DNA from: Alkalihalobacterium alkalinitrilicum
GTDB taxonomy: Bacteria; Bacillota; Bacilli; Bacillales; Bacillaceae_F
NCBI RefSeq assembly: GCF_002019605.1
Contig: NZ_KV917368.1
Location: 155,809-219,808, forward strand
Reading direction: 5' to 3'
DNA length: 64,000 nt
Shown: positions 35,892-44,640 of the stretch, in pieces
How the letters are laid out: every line of letters begins with the position of its first letter
Numbering within the stretch: the stretch's first letter is position 1
The notes under the pieces: model-generated
Databases searched by the model: none
Told to the model about the DNA's origin: nothing
What the model saw: only the letters and a program-made list of their open reading frames with translations
Program-made: the position numbers and the translations under genes

Positions 35892-37349
35892 GTGGATACG
35901 ATGATTCAACATCAACAAGTAAACTTAAGTCCTTATATGGCGATTTATGACATAGTAGTACCGAAGGATAATGTTTTAAGAAAAATCAATGACTTAGTCG
36001 ATTTTTCTTTTGTATATGAAGAATTAGTAGATAAATATTGCCTAGATAATGGACGTAATGCGATCCATCCTATTCGCATGTTCAAATACTTATTATTAAA
36101 ATGTATCCACAACGTATCAGATATTGATATTGTCGAACGCTCAAAATATGATATGTCATTCAAATATTTTTTAGATATGGCGCCAGAAGATCCAGTGATT
36201 GATCCAAGTTCCTTAACGAAGTTTCGAAAACTGCGATTAAAGGATGTAAATTTATTAGACATGCTAATCAATAAAACTGTTGAGATCGCAATCGAAAAAG
36301 AAATTATAAAAAGTAAATCTATCATTGTAGATGCTACCCATACTAAGTCTCGTTACAACCAAAAATCAGCTAAAGAAGTGCTGATTGATCGCTCTAAAAA
36401 TCTAAGAAAGACCATTTATCAAATAGATGAAACAATGAAAAGTAAATTCCCAACCAAAACAACATCAGATGTATTAGAAGATCAAATTGAGTATTGTGAA
36501 AAGCTAATTAAAGTCATTGAAAAAGAAGAGACTATCTGTGAATTCCCCAAGGTGAAAGAAACATTAAACCTACTTAAAGAAACGATAGCTGATGATATTG
36601 AACATCTACAATTATCCAAAGATGAAGATGCTAAAACAGGACATAAAACATCGGACTCAGCATTTTTTGGTTATAAAACACACATTTCCTTAAGTGAAGA
36701 AAGAATTATTACTGCAGCAGTTATCACAACAGGAGAAAAGAATGACGGAAAGCAACTAGAAACCTTAATTGAAAAAAGTATGGAAGCAGGTATGGAAGTT
36801 GATACTGTGATTGGTGATGCAGCTTATTCGGAAAAAGGAAATATTGAATATACAAAAACAAACGAAATGAAGTTAGTAGCTAAACTCAACCCTGTTGTCA
36901 CTCAAGGTAATCGAAAAAAAGAAGATGAATTTGAGTTTAATAAAGATGCTGGTATGTATGTTTGTAAGGCTGGACACATGGCTATCAGGAAAGCACGAAC
37001 TGGAAAAAAAGGTGTAGCGAAAAACCAAAAACACACATATTACTTTGATATAGAAAAATGTAAGGTGTGTCCATTAAAAGATGGCTGTTATAAGGAAGGA
37101 GCAAAAGCCAAAACATATTCTGTTACAATTAAATCGGATGTACACACAGAACAAATAGCTTTTCAAGAAAGTGATTACTTTAAAGAAAAATCCTCAGAGC
37201 GTTATAAAATAGAAGCAAAAAATAGTGAATTAAAACACCGGCACGGGTATGATGTAGCGTCATCTTCGGGTCTCGTTGGCATGGAGATTCAGGGAGCCAT
37301 GGCTATGTTTACGGTGAATTTGAAAAGAATTCTGAAGTTAATTGGATAA
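35892..37349 (+). CDS. IS1182-family DDE transposase
   Basis: A 485-residue transposase. The N-terminal DUF772-like domain (PLHMFKYLLLK-like IRMFKYLLLKCIHNVSD, PASSLTKFR-like DPSSLTKFRKLR) is followed by a DDE core with catalytic aspartates in IIVDATHTKSRYN and VIGDAAYSEKGN and a glutamate in RYKIEAKNSELKHRHG. A cysteine-containing insertion (MYVCKAGHM, CKVCPLKDGCY) fits the family's zinc-ribbon-like region. The frame is complete, so it is probably active. The ribosome binding site is weak (GGGTGG). Confidence 0.92.
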   Translation: MDTMIQHQQVNLSPYMAIYDIVVPKDNVLRKINDLVDFSFVYEELVDKYCLDNGRNAIHPIRMFKYLLLKCIHNVSDIDIVERSKYDMSFKYFLDMAPEDPVIDPSSLTKFRKLRLKDVNLLDMLINKTVEIAIEKEIIKSKSIIVDATHTKSRYNQKSAKEVLIDRSKNLRKTIYQIDETMKSKFPTKTTSDVLEDQIEYCEKLIKVIEKEETICEFPKVKETLNLLKETIADDIEHLQLSKDEDAKTGHKTSDSAFFGYKTHISLSEERIITAAVITTGEKNDGKQLETLIEKSMEAGMEVDTVIGDAAYSEKGNIEYTKTNEMKLVAKLNPVVTQGNRKKEDEFEFNKDAGMYVCKAGHMAIRKARTGKKGVAKNQKHTYYFDIEKCKVCPLKDGCYKEGAKAKTYSVTIKSDVHTEQIAFQESDYFKEKSSERYKIEAKNSELKHRHGYDVASSSGLVGMEIQGAMAMFTVNLKRILKLIG

Positions 37350-37382
37350 CTATAGTATGGGATTGACTTAAATTATAAGCAA

Positions 37383-37430
37383 AAAGAGACACCCTTATCC
37401 ATTTAATGGATATAGGAACGTCTCTTTTTT
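37383..37430 (+). terminator. Transposase terminator
   Basis: An A-tract, a stem AAGAGAC / GTCTCTT with a nested CCTTATCCATT / AATGGATATAGG hairpin, then TTTTTT. Probably bidirectional. Confidence 0.7.
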
Positions 37431-37506
37431 GTGTGTTTATTCTTTCATCTTGAAAAACGGAAGTTTTTCAGTGGCCTCGTAATTATCCCGTGAATGTTTT
37501 TCATTA

Positions 37507-38469
37507 TTATCTAGAGCCTTTTTCATAGGGTTTTCCGATTGCTTTTGGAGAGTCTGCTCTACCTACAAGTCCAGCAAGAGCTAGAATCGTTAATACATAA
37601 GGTGCAATGAGTAAGAAGACTTGAGGAATGTCTTGTAACAGTGGAATTTGCTGTCCAACAATACTAATAGACTGAGCAAGACCAAAGAAAAGGGCAGCAC
37701 CTAATGCACCTAGTGGGTGCCATTTTCCAAAAATTAATGCGGCTAGGGCCATAAATCCTTGTCCTGCAATGGTACCCCCTGCAAAGTTGCCTGAAATCGT
37801 TAAAGCAAACACAGCACCACCCATTGCTGCAAACGCACCACTAAGCATAACTCCAATATAACGCATTTTAATTACGTTAATTCCCATCGTATCTGCAGCC
37901 ATCGGATGCTCACCAACTGAACGAAGGCGAAGTCCAAAAGGGGTATAAAAAACGATATACCATACGATGAATGCCATAAGGATTGCAATATAAGAAGTAA
38001 CATAAGCATTGGAAAAGAATAACCTTCCTATTATTGGAATATCGCTCAATATCGGAACATTGATACGATAGATTAAGTTTTGAACAAAATCGGTTTGTCC
38101 TTTTTGATAGATGTTCTTAACTAAAAATACAGCCAATCCGAGTGCTAAAAAGTTAAGTGCCACTCCACTGACAATTTGGTCTGCCTTTAACGTAATAGAG
38201 GCAAATGCATGAAACAAGGAGAACAAAACACCTGCAACAATGGCAAATAAAAAGGCAATCCATGGGGAGGCAGCTCCTAAACCCATCCCTTCAAGAGTTA
38301 GGGTTGCAACAATTCCAACAAAGGCACCAATTACCATTAAGCCCTCTAATCCAATATTAACAACACCTGAACGTTCACTAAACAAACCACCGATTGCTGT
38401 AAATATGAGAGGAGCAGCAGAGAAAATCGCAGCTGGAATAATTAACGCTAGTATTTGAAGAAAATCCAT
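37507..38469 (-). CDS. nupQ: Nucleoside ABC transporter permease NupQ
   Basis: A 320-residue inner-membrane permease of the BPD_transp_2 (ribose/nucleoside) class with about nine hydrophobic segments. ERSGVVNIGLEGLMVIGAF, ASITLKADQIVSGVALNFLALGLAVF and LRSVGEHPMAADTMGINV are family signatures. It is the last gene of the nupN-O-P-Q unit and abuts nupP with no gap. In B. subtilis the system imports guanosine and other nucleosides and is CodY-regulated (established there, inferred here). Confidence 0.9.
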   Translation of the reverse strand: MDFLQILALIIPAAIFSAAPLIFTAIGGLFSERSGVVNIGLEGLMVIGAFVGIVATLTLEGMGLGAASPWIAFLFAIVAGVLFSLFHAFASITLKADQIVSGVALNFLALGLAVFLVKNIYQKGQTDFVQNLIYRINVPILSDIPIIGRLFFSNAYVTSYIAILMAFIVWYIVFYTPFGLRLRSVGEHPMAADTMGINVIKMRYIGVMLSGAFAAMGGAVFALTISGNFAGGTIAGQGFMALAALIFGKWHPLGALGAALFFGLAQSISIVGQQIPLLQDIPQVFLLIAPYVLTILALAGLVGRADSPKAIGKPYEKGSR

Positions 38470-39525
38470 TTAAATGTCCTCCTTTTTCAACCGGCTAATA
38501 ATCCAACGAACTAAGTAGTTTGATGCAACAAAGAAAATAATAAGTGCGATGACAATATCAACGAGTTCGGTAGGTACGCCTGCTTGGGACTGCATATTTA
38601 AGGCACCGATTTTTAAGCCACCAAACAATCCTGCAGCTAATAGAACGCCGATCGCCGTATTTGCACCTAAAAGGGCCACCGCGATACCATCAAATCCAAC
38701 CCCTGTAAATCCAGACATGACCGTCATATATTGATATGTACCTAATCCTTCCATCGCTCCACCGACACCTGCGAAGCCACCTGAGATAACCATAGATAGA
38801 ACGATGTTCGTCTTAACATTCATTCCTGCGTATTCAGAAGCATGCTGGTTAAATCCAACCGATCTCAATTCAAAACCTTTTGTCGTTTTCCAAAGAACGA
38901 ACCAAAGAACAAAACAAGCGGCAACGGCAATAATAAAACCATAATGTAATCTTGAAAAATCAGTTAGCGTTTGTAAAAAAGGTGAAGCTAATGATGCAGA
39001 TGGGTTAATAGTACTCGTACGTTCGCCTGGTACTAGTAAGAAGTTTCGAATGATATAGTTAACGACATGAAGAGCAATATAGTTCATCATTATCGTTACG
39101 ATAACCTCATGGACGTGAAATCGAGCTTTTAATAATCCTGGGATTAACCCCCATAACGCTCCCGCGATCGCCCCTGCACCTATCGCTAAAGGAAGATGGA
39201 TGATTGCGGGTAAATCAAATGCAATTCCAACATAAACGGAAGCTAGCCATCCGACGATAAGCTGACCTTCAACCCCGATATTAAATAAACCAGTTCGAAA
39301 GGCAAAAGCTACTGCTAAGCCTGCGAGGATGAGAGGGGTCATCGTTCTCAATGTCTCACCGATATAATAAGTGTCACCGAAAATTCCACGAATTAAAGCG
39401 GAATAACCCGTAAAAGGATTATGCCCACTTAGAAGCATGATAATAGCTCCAATCAATATTCCAAAAAAGACAGCAATGAGTGGGAAGAGTATAGGTGAAA
39501 TTTTTGAACTTAGCCCTTTTTTCAT
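38470..39525 (-). CDS. nupP: Nucleoside ABC transporter permease NupP
   Basis: A 351-residue permease of the same class as NupQ, with about nine membrane segments, the GLFNIGVEGQLIVG motif, and FHVHEVIVTIMMNYIALHVVNYIIRN. Its ATG overlaps the nupO stop by 4 bases (ATGA), showing translational coupling. It forms the membrane heterodimer with NupQ. Confidence 0.9.
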   Translation of the reverse strand: MKKGLSSKISPILFPLIAVFFGILIGAIIMLLSGHNPFTGYSALIRGIFGDTYYIGETLRTMTPLILAGLAVAFAFRTGLFNIGVEGQLIVGWLASVYVGIAFDLPAIIHLPLAIGAGAIAGALWGLIPGLLKARFHVHEVIVTIMMNYIALHVVNYIIRNFLLVPGERTSTINPSASLASPFLQTLTDFSRLHYGFIIAVAACFVLWFVLWKTTKGFELRSVGFNQHASEYAGMNVKTNIVLSMVISGGFAGVGGAMEGLGTYQYMTVMSGFTGVGFDGIAVALLGANTAIGVLLAAGLFGGLKIGALNMQSQAGVPTELVDIVIALIIFFVASNYLVRWIISRLKKEDI

Positions 39526-41051
39526 GTTGTTTCACCTTCCTTTTTTGCTGAACCACCTGCCATTAATAATCCAAGTTCATTCTCATTTGTTTTATCAGCA
39601 TCGACAATGGCTACAATTTTCCCTTCATATATAACGGCAATGCGGTCACTAACATTTAATACTTCATCTAATTCTAAAGAAATAAGTAATACTGCTTTGC
39701 CTTTATCCCGTTCTTTAACGAGTCGATGGTGAATTGATTCAATTGCGCCAACATCAAGACCGCGAGTTGGTTGAGCTGCGATCAGTAAATCAGGGGAGCG
39801 GTCCACTTCACGGGCGATAATCGCTTTTTGTTGATTACCACCAGAAAGTGCTCTAGCTAATGTATGCTCACTAGGTGTACGAACATCGTAGTCTTCGATT
39901 AGTTCATTTGCTTTTTTATAAATTTCATTAAAATTTAATACACCTGACGTAGAATAAGGCTTTTGATAATAAGTTTGAAGAACGATATTTTCGCCGACAG
40001 TAAAGTCAAGGACGAGTCCGTGCTTATGGCGATCTTGAGGAATATGGCCAACACCAGCTCCCGTTATTTTGCGCGGAGTAAGTCCCGTGATATCCTGTCC
40101 ATTGAGTTGAATATTTCCGCCAGTTGGTTTTCTTAATCCAGTAATAGCTTCAATGAGTTCCGTTTGACCGTTCCCATCAACTCCAGCGACTCCTAGAATT
40201 TCCCCAGCGTGAACTTCTAAATGCAAGTCGTTAACAGCAGTTATATCTCTCGAATCTTTTACAACTAAATCTTTAATTTGAAGGACAGCATCTTTAGGTT
40301 GTGCTGGATCTTTTTCAACAGAGAAATTAACTTCTCGACCGACCATCATTGCTGCAAGACTATCGGGAGTTGATTCTGATATATCTACCGTTCCAATTCC
40401 TCGACCACGACGAATAACAGTACAGCGATCGCAAACTTCCATTATTTCTTTTAACTTATGTGTAATTAAAATGATGGATTTTCCTTCAGATACTAGCTTT
40501 TTCATAATTTGGATCAGTTCAGTTATTTCTTGTGGTGTTAAAGCTGCTGTTGGTTCATCAAAAATCAAAATTTCTGCACCACGATAAAGTGTTTTTAGGA
40601 TCTCAACCCTTTGTTGCATGCCAACAGAAATATCTTGAATTTTTGCATAAGGGTCAACAGCGAGACCATATTGTTTTGAAATGGTTTCAACAGCTTTCGC
40701 AGCTTTTTTTATATTAATTTTGCCGCCTGCAGTAGGTTCTTTTCCTAAAATAATATTTTCAGTTACCGTGAATTTTTCCACGAGCATGAAATGTTGGTGA
40801 ACCATCCCTATACCTAAGCGGTTAGCGACATTTGGATCTGTTATTTTAACGGGTTTTCCTTTCACAAGGATTTCACCTTTTTCAGGTTGATACAAGCCAA
40901 ATAGAACATTCATTAAGGTCGATTTTCCTGCACCATTCTCACCTAAAAGCGCATGAATTTCTCCTTGTTTGACTTGAAGAGTTACATTATCATTCGCAAC
41001 GATTCCAGGGAATTCTTTGCGAATATCTTTCATTTCAATGACGTAACTCAA
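39522..41051 (-). CDS. nupO: Nucleoside ABC transporter ATPase NupO (two ABC domains)
   Basis: A 509-residue fused tandem ATPase. The first domain has GENGAGKST, a QRVEILKTLYRGAEILIFDEPT segment and the LITHKL switch. The second has the divergent loop GVDGNGQTE at the Walker A position and LSGGNQQKAIIAREVDR, and is probably non-hydrolytic at that site, as is typical for sugar/nucleoside importers. Start is TTG at 41051, where GGAGGTGA lies 5 bases upstream; the frame's earlier ATG overlaps no usable site. A hairpin separates it from nupN. Confidence 0.9.
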   Translation of the reverse strand: MSYVIEMKDIRKEFPGIVANDNVTLQVKQGEIHALLGENGAGKSTLMNVLFGLYQPEKGEILVKGKPVKITDPNVANRLGIGMVHQHFMLVEKFTVTENIILGKEPTAGGKINIKKAAKAVETISKQYGLAVDPYAKIQDISVGMQQRVEILKTLYRGAEILIFDEPTAALTPQEITELIQIMKKLVSEGKSIILITHKLKEIMEVCDRCTVIRRGRGIGTVDISESTPDSLAAMMVGREVNFSVEKDPAQPKDAVLQIKDLVVKDSRDITAVNDLHLEVHAGEILGVAGVDGNGQTELIEAITGLRKPTGGNIQLNGQDITGLTPRKITGAGVGHIPQDRHKHGLVLDFTVGENIVLQTYYQKPYSTSGVLNFNEIYKKANELIEDYDVRTPSEHTLARALSGGNQQKAIIAREVDRSPDLLIAAQPTRGLDVGAIESIHHRLVKERDKGKAVLLISLELDEVLNVSDRIAVIYEGKIVAIVDADKTNENELGLLMAGGSAKKEGETT

Positions 41052-41117
41052 AATAATCACCTCCAACAAAATGCTACTAAAACTAAAAAAGAGAAGGATG
41101 CATGTTCATAGCTAAAG

Positions 41118-41150
41118 AAAGGCTAGTTACGCTTTAACTAGCCTTTTCCC
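41118..41150 (-). terminator. Attenuating hairpin between nupN and nupO
   Basis: A stem AAGGCTAGTTA / TAACTAGCCTT followed on the minus strand by TCTTTAG. With only a weak T-tract it probably reduces, rather than stops, transcription into nupOPQ, so that the binding protein is made in excess. Confidence 0.6.
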
Positions 41151-41164
41151 TAGGTCAATTGTGT

Positions 41165-42280
41165 CTATAGATTTGTAAGAAATTCTTCATACTCTTCATC
41201 TGTTTGTGGTACGTCAATGTCTGCTGCTTGAATTTGTTGGATATACTCTTCGACAGTTGAAAGTGCTTCTTCAGAAACATTCTCAGTTGTAGGCGCAATA
41301 CCAACGGCCTCTTCTTCAAGTCCGAATTCTAGAACTTCACCACCAGGAAAATCTCCGTTCATCGTTTGTTCATTTACAAGGTATAATGCGGTATCTACAC
41401 GTTTAATCATTGAAGTTAACGTTACATTTTCAGGAAGACCTTCTTCGTGCTGGTCGCGGTCAACACCAATCGCCCAAACATTTTCGTTATTTCGCTTACG
41501 ATTTTTCGCTTCTGTAAACAATCCGTTACCCGTACCGCCTGCAGCATGATAAATAATGTCAGCACCTTGTGCATACATACCATTTGCAATTTGTTGTCCT
41601 CGAGAAGCGTCATTAAATGATTCTGCGTATTGGACAATAATTTCAGCATCTGGATTTACGGATTTAACACCAGCTTTGAAACCATTTTCAAATTTCTTAA
41701 TTAATGATCCTTCAACGCCACCGATAAAGCCTACTTTATTACTTTCTGTTTGCATGCCCGCAACGACACCAACTAAGAAAGAACCTTGGTGTTCTTTGAA
41801 CGTAACATTTGCAACGTTAGGAATAAGTTGTTCATCATCATCAGTAACGACCATATCAACAATTGCAAATTGTGCTTCAGGACGTTGGGTAGCTACTGTT
41901 TTAATGTCACTAGCCATTAGGAAACCGATTCCCCAAATAAGATCATAGTCTTCACGTACAAGAGAATTTAAGTTTGGTGCATAATCAGCATCAGTTGATG
42001 ATTGAAGATACTTGAAATCAGTTCCTTCATTTAATCCAAAACTTTGTCCAAATTCTATCATACCTTCCCAAGCGGATTGGTTAAATGATTTGTCATCAAT
42101 ACCACCAACGTCTGTAACCATTGCTACTGTGAAATCTTCTGTAGCTTCTTCTGCGGGAGCACCAGTTAGCCCGTCTGTTTCTGGAGCAGGTTCGGCAGTG
42201 TCACCGCCAGTACCACAAGCTCCTAATAAAGTTCCGCCTGCTAAAATGATTGATAATAGTAATGATTTGCTTTTTTTCAT
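41165..42280 (-). CDS. nupN: BMP-family nucleoside-binding lipoprotein NupN
   Basis: A 371-residue extracellular solute-binding lipoprotein. The signal peptide MKKSKSLLLSIILAGGTLLG ends at lipobox LGAC (Cys about 22). A Thr/Glu/Ala-rich linker follows, then the basic membrane protein (BMP/PnrA) domain with VTDVGGIDDKSFNQSAWEGM, the hallmark of purine-nucleoside binding proteins, and the YHAAGGTGNGLF hinge. Start at 42280 because GGGGG is 7 bases upstream; the longer frame upstream is untranslated leader. First gene of nupNOPQ. Confidence 0.92.
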   Translation of the reverse strand: MKKSKSLLLSIILAGGTLLGACGTGGDTAEPAPETDGLTGAPAEEATEDFTVAMVTDVGGIDDKSFNQSAWEGMIEFGQSFGLNEGTDFKYLQSSTDADYAPNLNSLVREDYDLIWGIGFLMASDIKTVATQRPEAQFAIVDMVVTDDDEQLIPNVANVTFKEHQGSFLVGVVAGMQTESNKVGFIGGVEGSLIKKFENGFKAGVKSVNPDAEIIVQYAESFNDASRGQQIANGMYAQGADIIYHAAGGTGNGLFTEAKNRKRNNENVWAIGVDRDQHEEGLPENVTLTSMIKRVDTALYLVNEQTMNGDFPGGEVLEFGLEEEAVGIAPTTENVSEEALSTVEEYIQQIQAADIDVPQTDEEYEEFLTNL

Positions 42281-42437
42281 TTCTTTACCCCCTAAATAAA
42301 ATGAGTTAAAAATTGTCGGACTTGAGGAACCAGATTTATAAACCTTTATATGTATGTAAATGCTTACATATTTGTTTTTAAAATAAATTACTAATAAATG
42401 ACATCTGTCCTCTGACGTTCGACGTGTTTCGAGTGAT

Positions 42438-42466
42438 AATATACCATTTAACTTTAAAATAGACAA
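42438..42466 (-). promoter_or_regulatory. Sigma-A promoter of nupNOPQ
   Basis: On the minus strand TTGTCT, a 17-base spacer and TATATT with TGG extended -10. It gives a leader of about 150 bases before the nupN start. I could not find a convincing CodY box or purine riboswitch in that leader. Confidence 0.65.
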
Positions 42467-42712
42467 TAAGTTTTCTTTACTTTTTCTTCGTTCAATATTA
42501 TTTAAATTTCACAAAAATAACATAGAGTATACAGTCTAATTTTAATCCTTCATTTAGATGATCATCTTGGCGGTTATGGTCACTCCAATGCATTCACTAA
42601 AATTAACTTCGTAAAGTGTTGTGAAAAATATACGTTTTGATATAACATATTTCTAGTGCTTTAATGTAAAATTAATGGTGGTTGGTTTTACTTGAGAGAA
42701 GGAGATGAGGCA

Positions 42713-43120
42713 ATGAGATGGCAAAAGGACTTATTAATTATTCTATCTAAGCGTGAAGATAAAAAGATAGCACTGGCAGTGGATACATCAACGACGGATT
42801 ATCCGACGGAAACAATTTCAAATATTGTAAAATTGGTTCAAGAACTAAGACCTGGGACACCTTTAATCCAGGCCGATTATAAAATACGTGAAACAGCAAC
42901 AACGGCCAATCATGACATTCAGTACTACACTCATGGCAAGTCCTCTTACACAGAAGTATTAGAGTGGGCAAACGAAAATGAAATTGAAACTCTTTTTTAC
43001 ATAACCGATGTGACGGGTTATGTCCTTGAAGAAATGGAAATTAATTATGAGCTTTTTTGGTTAATTCCTGGAGGTTTTTCTCCTAAAGTTCCATTTGGTA
43101 AAAAGCTATTGATAAAATAA
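42713..43120 (+). CDS. Small VWA-like protein (resembles DUF2201 C-terminal domain)
   Basis: A 135-residue soluble protein. A von Willebrand-A-like strand IALAVDTSTTDYP has the metal-site aspartate and serine. The later HGKSSYTEVLEWANENEIETLFYITDVTGY and YELFWLIPGG segments resemble the C-terminal VWA-like domain of DUF2201 metallopeptidase-associated proteins, but the N-terminal part of that family is absent. Start at 42713 with AAGGAG 8 bases upstream. Function unknown. Confidence 0.6.
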   Translation: MRWQKDLLIILSKREDKKIALAVDTSTTDYPTETISNIVKLVQELRPGTPLIQADYKIRETATTANHDIQYYTHGKSSYTEVLEWANENEIETLFYITDVTGYVLEEMEINYELFWLIPGGFSPKVPFGKKLLIK

Positions 43121-43130
43121 TGTGAGATGA

Positions 43131-43166
43131 GAGTGTGAATCCGAGAGATTCACACTCCTTTTTTTT
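43131..43166 (+). terminator. Terminator after the VWA-like gene
   Basis: A perfect stem GAGTGTGAATC / GATTCACACTC with a short loop and eight T. Confidence 0.9.
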
Positions 43167-43209
43167 GCTAAGTTAAATCACAAGTCAATTTTAAGGCTTA
43201 CCATGAGGT

Positions 43210-43241
43210 TGAAATACAAATGTTTCCAAAAGTACATAAAA
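43210..43241 (+). promoter_or_regulatory. Candidate forespore sigma-G promoter of the ger operon
   Basis: TGAAATA, an 18-base spacer and CATAAAA resemble the sigma-G consensus (TGAATA-like -35, CATA-x-TA-like -10). It lies about 50 bases before the first ger gene; B. subtilis ger operons use sigma-G. Confidence 0.45.
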
Positions 43242-43291
43242 GCATGTAGTAATGAAAATAATAGAAAAAATAGAAACAAACAGGTGGGTAA

Positions 43292-43528
43292 ATGGTAACT
43301 TTAGCTTATTTTCTTGTACTTATATCTATTATTTTGTTAATGACGGTTCTAAACATGTATACCTATAGTTCTTCTTTTATCGAAAGTATCTTACTTTTAG
43401 TCTGGTTAGAAGTTGGTTCACGAAGAAGTATTGTTGTCGTTGCGGCGTCTATTGGTTTATTCGTTGCAATTGCTCATGATTTGCACGTTAGAAAAAAGAC
43501 TACTCAACATAAAAAAGTGAGGCAGTAA
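43292..43528 (+). CDS. Germinant receptor D-type subunit (two-TM small protein)
   Basis: A 78-residue protein with two hydrophobic segments (about 3-25 and 44-62) and a basic tail. Its stop overlaps the start of the B subunit by one base (TAATG). Some Bacillus germinant-receptor operons encode a D subunit of 55-80 residues with exactly this layout that modulates germination rate; the call rests on size, topology and position, not on sequence motifs. CAGGTGGG lies upstream. Confidence 0.7.
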   Translation: MVTLAYFLVLISIILLMTVLNMYTYSSSFIESILLLVWLEVGSRRSIVVVAASIGLFVAIAHDLHVRKKTTQHKKVRQ

Positions 43529-44640
43529 TGAAAGAGAGAATATCGCTTTGGCAATTATTAATGGTCTTAACTATTTTTTTAACAGGTAGTGCAGTTGTTG
43601 TAGGTGCTGGTGAAGAAGCGAAACAAAATTATTGGATTGCTGAAATCATAGCGACGGCAATAGGTGTTTTAATTTTGTTTGGTTATTTTTTTCTTATGAG
43701 TCGAGATCGAGAAAAAACTATCTTTGAATTAATCGAAAAAGGTTTCGGTAAATATGTTGGAAGATTAATTATCTTCTTATATGTGATCTACTTCATTTAT
43801 ATTGCAGCGCGAGTTCAAAGAGATTTTGCAGAATTAATTTTAACAACGATTTTACCGTTAACTCCACTTGAAGTCATACCATTAGTGATGAGCTTATTGA
43901 TAGCATACGGACTTTACCTTGGTATTGAAGTATTTGCAAGGATGACAGAGGTTATCGGGCCTGTAGTTATTTTAGCTTTATTTTCCTTAGGGGTATTTTT
44001 ATTTATTGGCGAGGATCTTCATATTACGTTTCTCTTACCTGTCTTGGATGAAGGTTTTGGACCGATCGTGAACGCTATTTTTCCAACATTGCTGACATTT
44101 CCTTATGGAGAACTCATTGTTTGTACGGTTTTAATGAGTCAAACGAATCACTTTAAGTATGTAGGAAAAGTAGGAGCTACTGCTGTTGTTTTAAGTGGCT
44201 TGTTAATCACGTATTCTAATATGGTACAAATCGCTACGTTAGGAGTAGATATAAAAAACCGCTCAAACTTTCCCCTTTTAGTTGCCGCTCGAGAAATAGA
44301 AGTTTTTGATTTTTTTGAACGGGTCGATATTCTCGTCGTGTTCATTTTAATGTTTGGAATAATAGTAAAAGTAGGTATTTTTTTGTATGGAGGGTTAAAA
44401 GGTTTAGAACATTTATTTGAAATTTCGTATCGGTCTTTTTTATTTCCTACTGCCATGTTACTGTCTTTCTTTGCGGTCATTCTTGCTAACAATATAGTAG
44501 AGCATTATGAAGAGGGCTTAGAGCTAGTGCCGTACTTACTCCATTTACCGTTACAATTTGGGATTCCATTCGTACTGTATTTACTTCTTCTCATTAAACA
44601 GAGACGAAACCAATCAAGTACTGGGGGGATCGAAGCATGA
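43528..44640 (+). CDS. Spore germination receptor B subunit (GerAB/GerKB family permease)
   Basis: A 370-residue amino-acid-permease-like protein with about ten membrane segments (QLLMVLTIFLTGSAVVVGAGEEAKQ start, the GYFFLMSRD and FARMTEVIGPVVI segments). B subunits sit in the spore inner membrane and bind the germinant. Which germinant is not predictable from sequence alone. Coupled at both ends by overlapping start and stop codons. Confidence 0.92.
   Translation: MKERISLWQLLMVLTIFLTGSAVVVGAGEEAKQNYWIAEIIATAIGVLILFGYFFLMSRDREKTIFELIEKGFGKYVGRLIIFLYVIYFIYIAARVQRDFAELILTTILPLTPLEVIPLVMSLLIAYGLYLGIEVFARMTEVIGPVVILALFSLGVFLFIGEDLHITFLLPVLDEGFGPIVNAIFPTLLTFPYGELIVCTVLMSQTNHFKYVGKVGATAVVLSGLLITYSNMVQIATLGVDIKNRSNFPLLVAAREIEVFDFFERVDILVVFILMFGIIVKVGIFLYGGLKGLEHLFEISYRSFLFPTAMLLSFFAVILANNIVEHYEEGLELVPYLLHLPLQFGIPFVLYLLLLIKQRRNQSSTGGIEA

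Larger units (their letters stand above)
35787..37478 (+). mobile_element. IS1182-family insertion sequence, intact (~1.69 kb)
   Basis: Terminal inverted repeats GAGGCCACTGAAAAA at 35787-35801 and its complement TTTTTCAGTGGCCTC at 37464-37478. The 9-bp GTAATTATC is directly repeated outside each end (35778-35786 and 37479-37487), so the ends are precise and the insertion looks recent. It carries one full-length transposase gene flanked by its own inward and outward terminators. The site is the loop of a hairpin just downstream of nupQ. Confidence 0.92.

Noticed and set aside
42281-42437. Purine riboswitch in the nupN leader
   Set aside because: I looked for the conserved three-way-junction core and anti-terminator pairing and found neither; the leader is simple AT-rich sequence.
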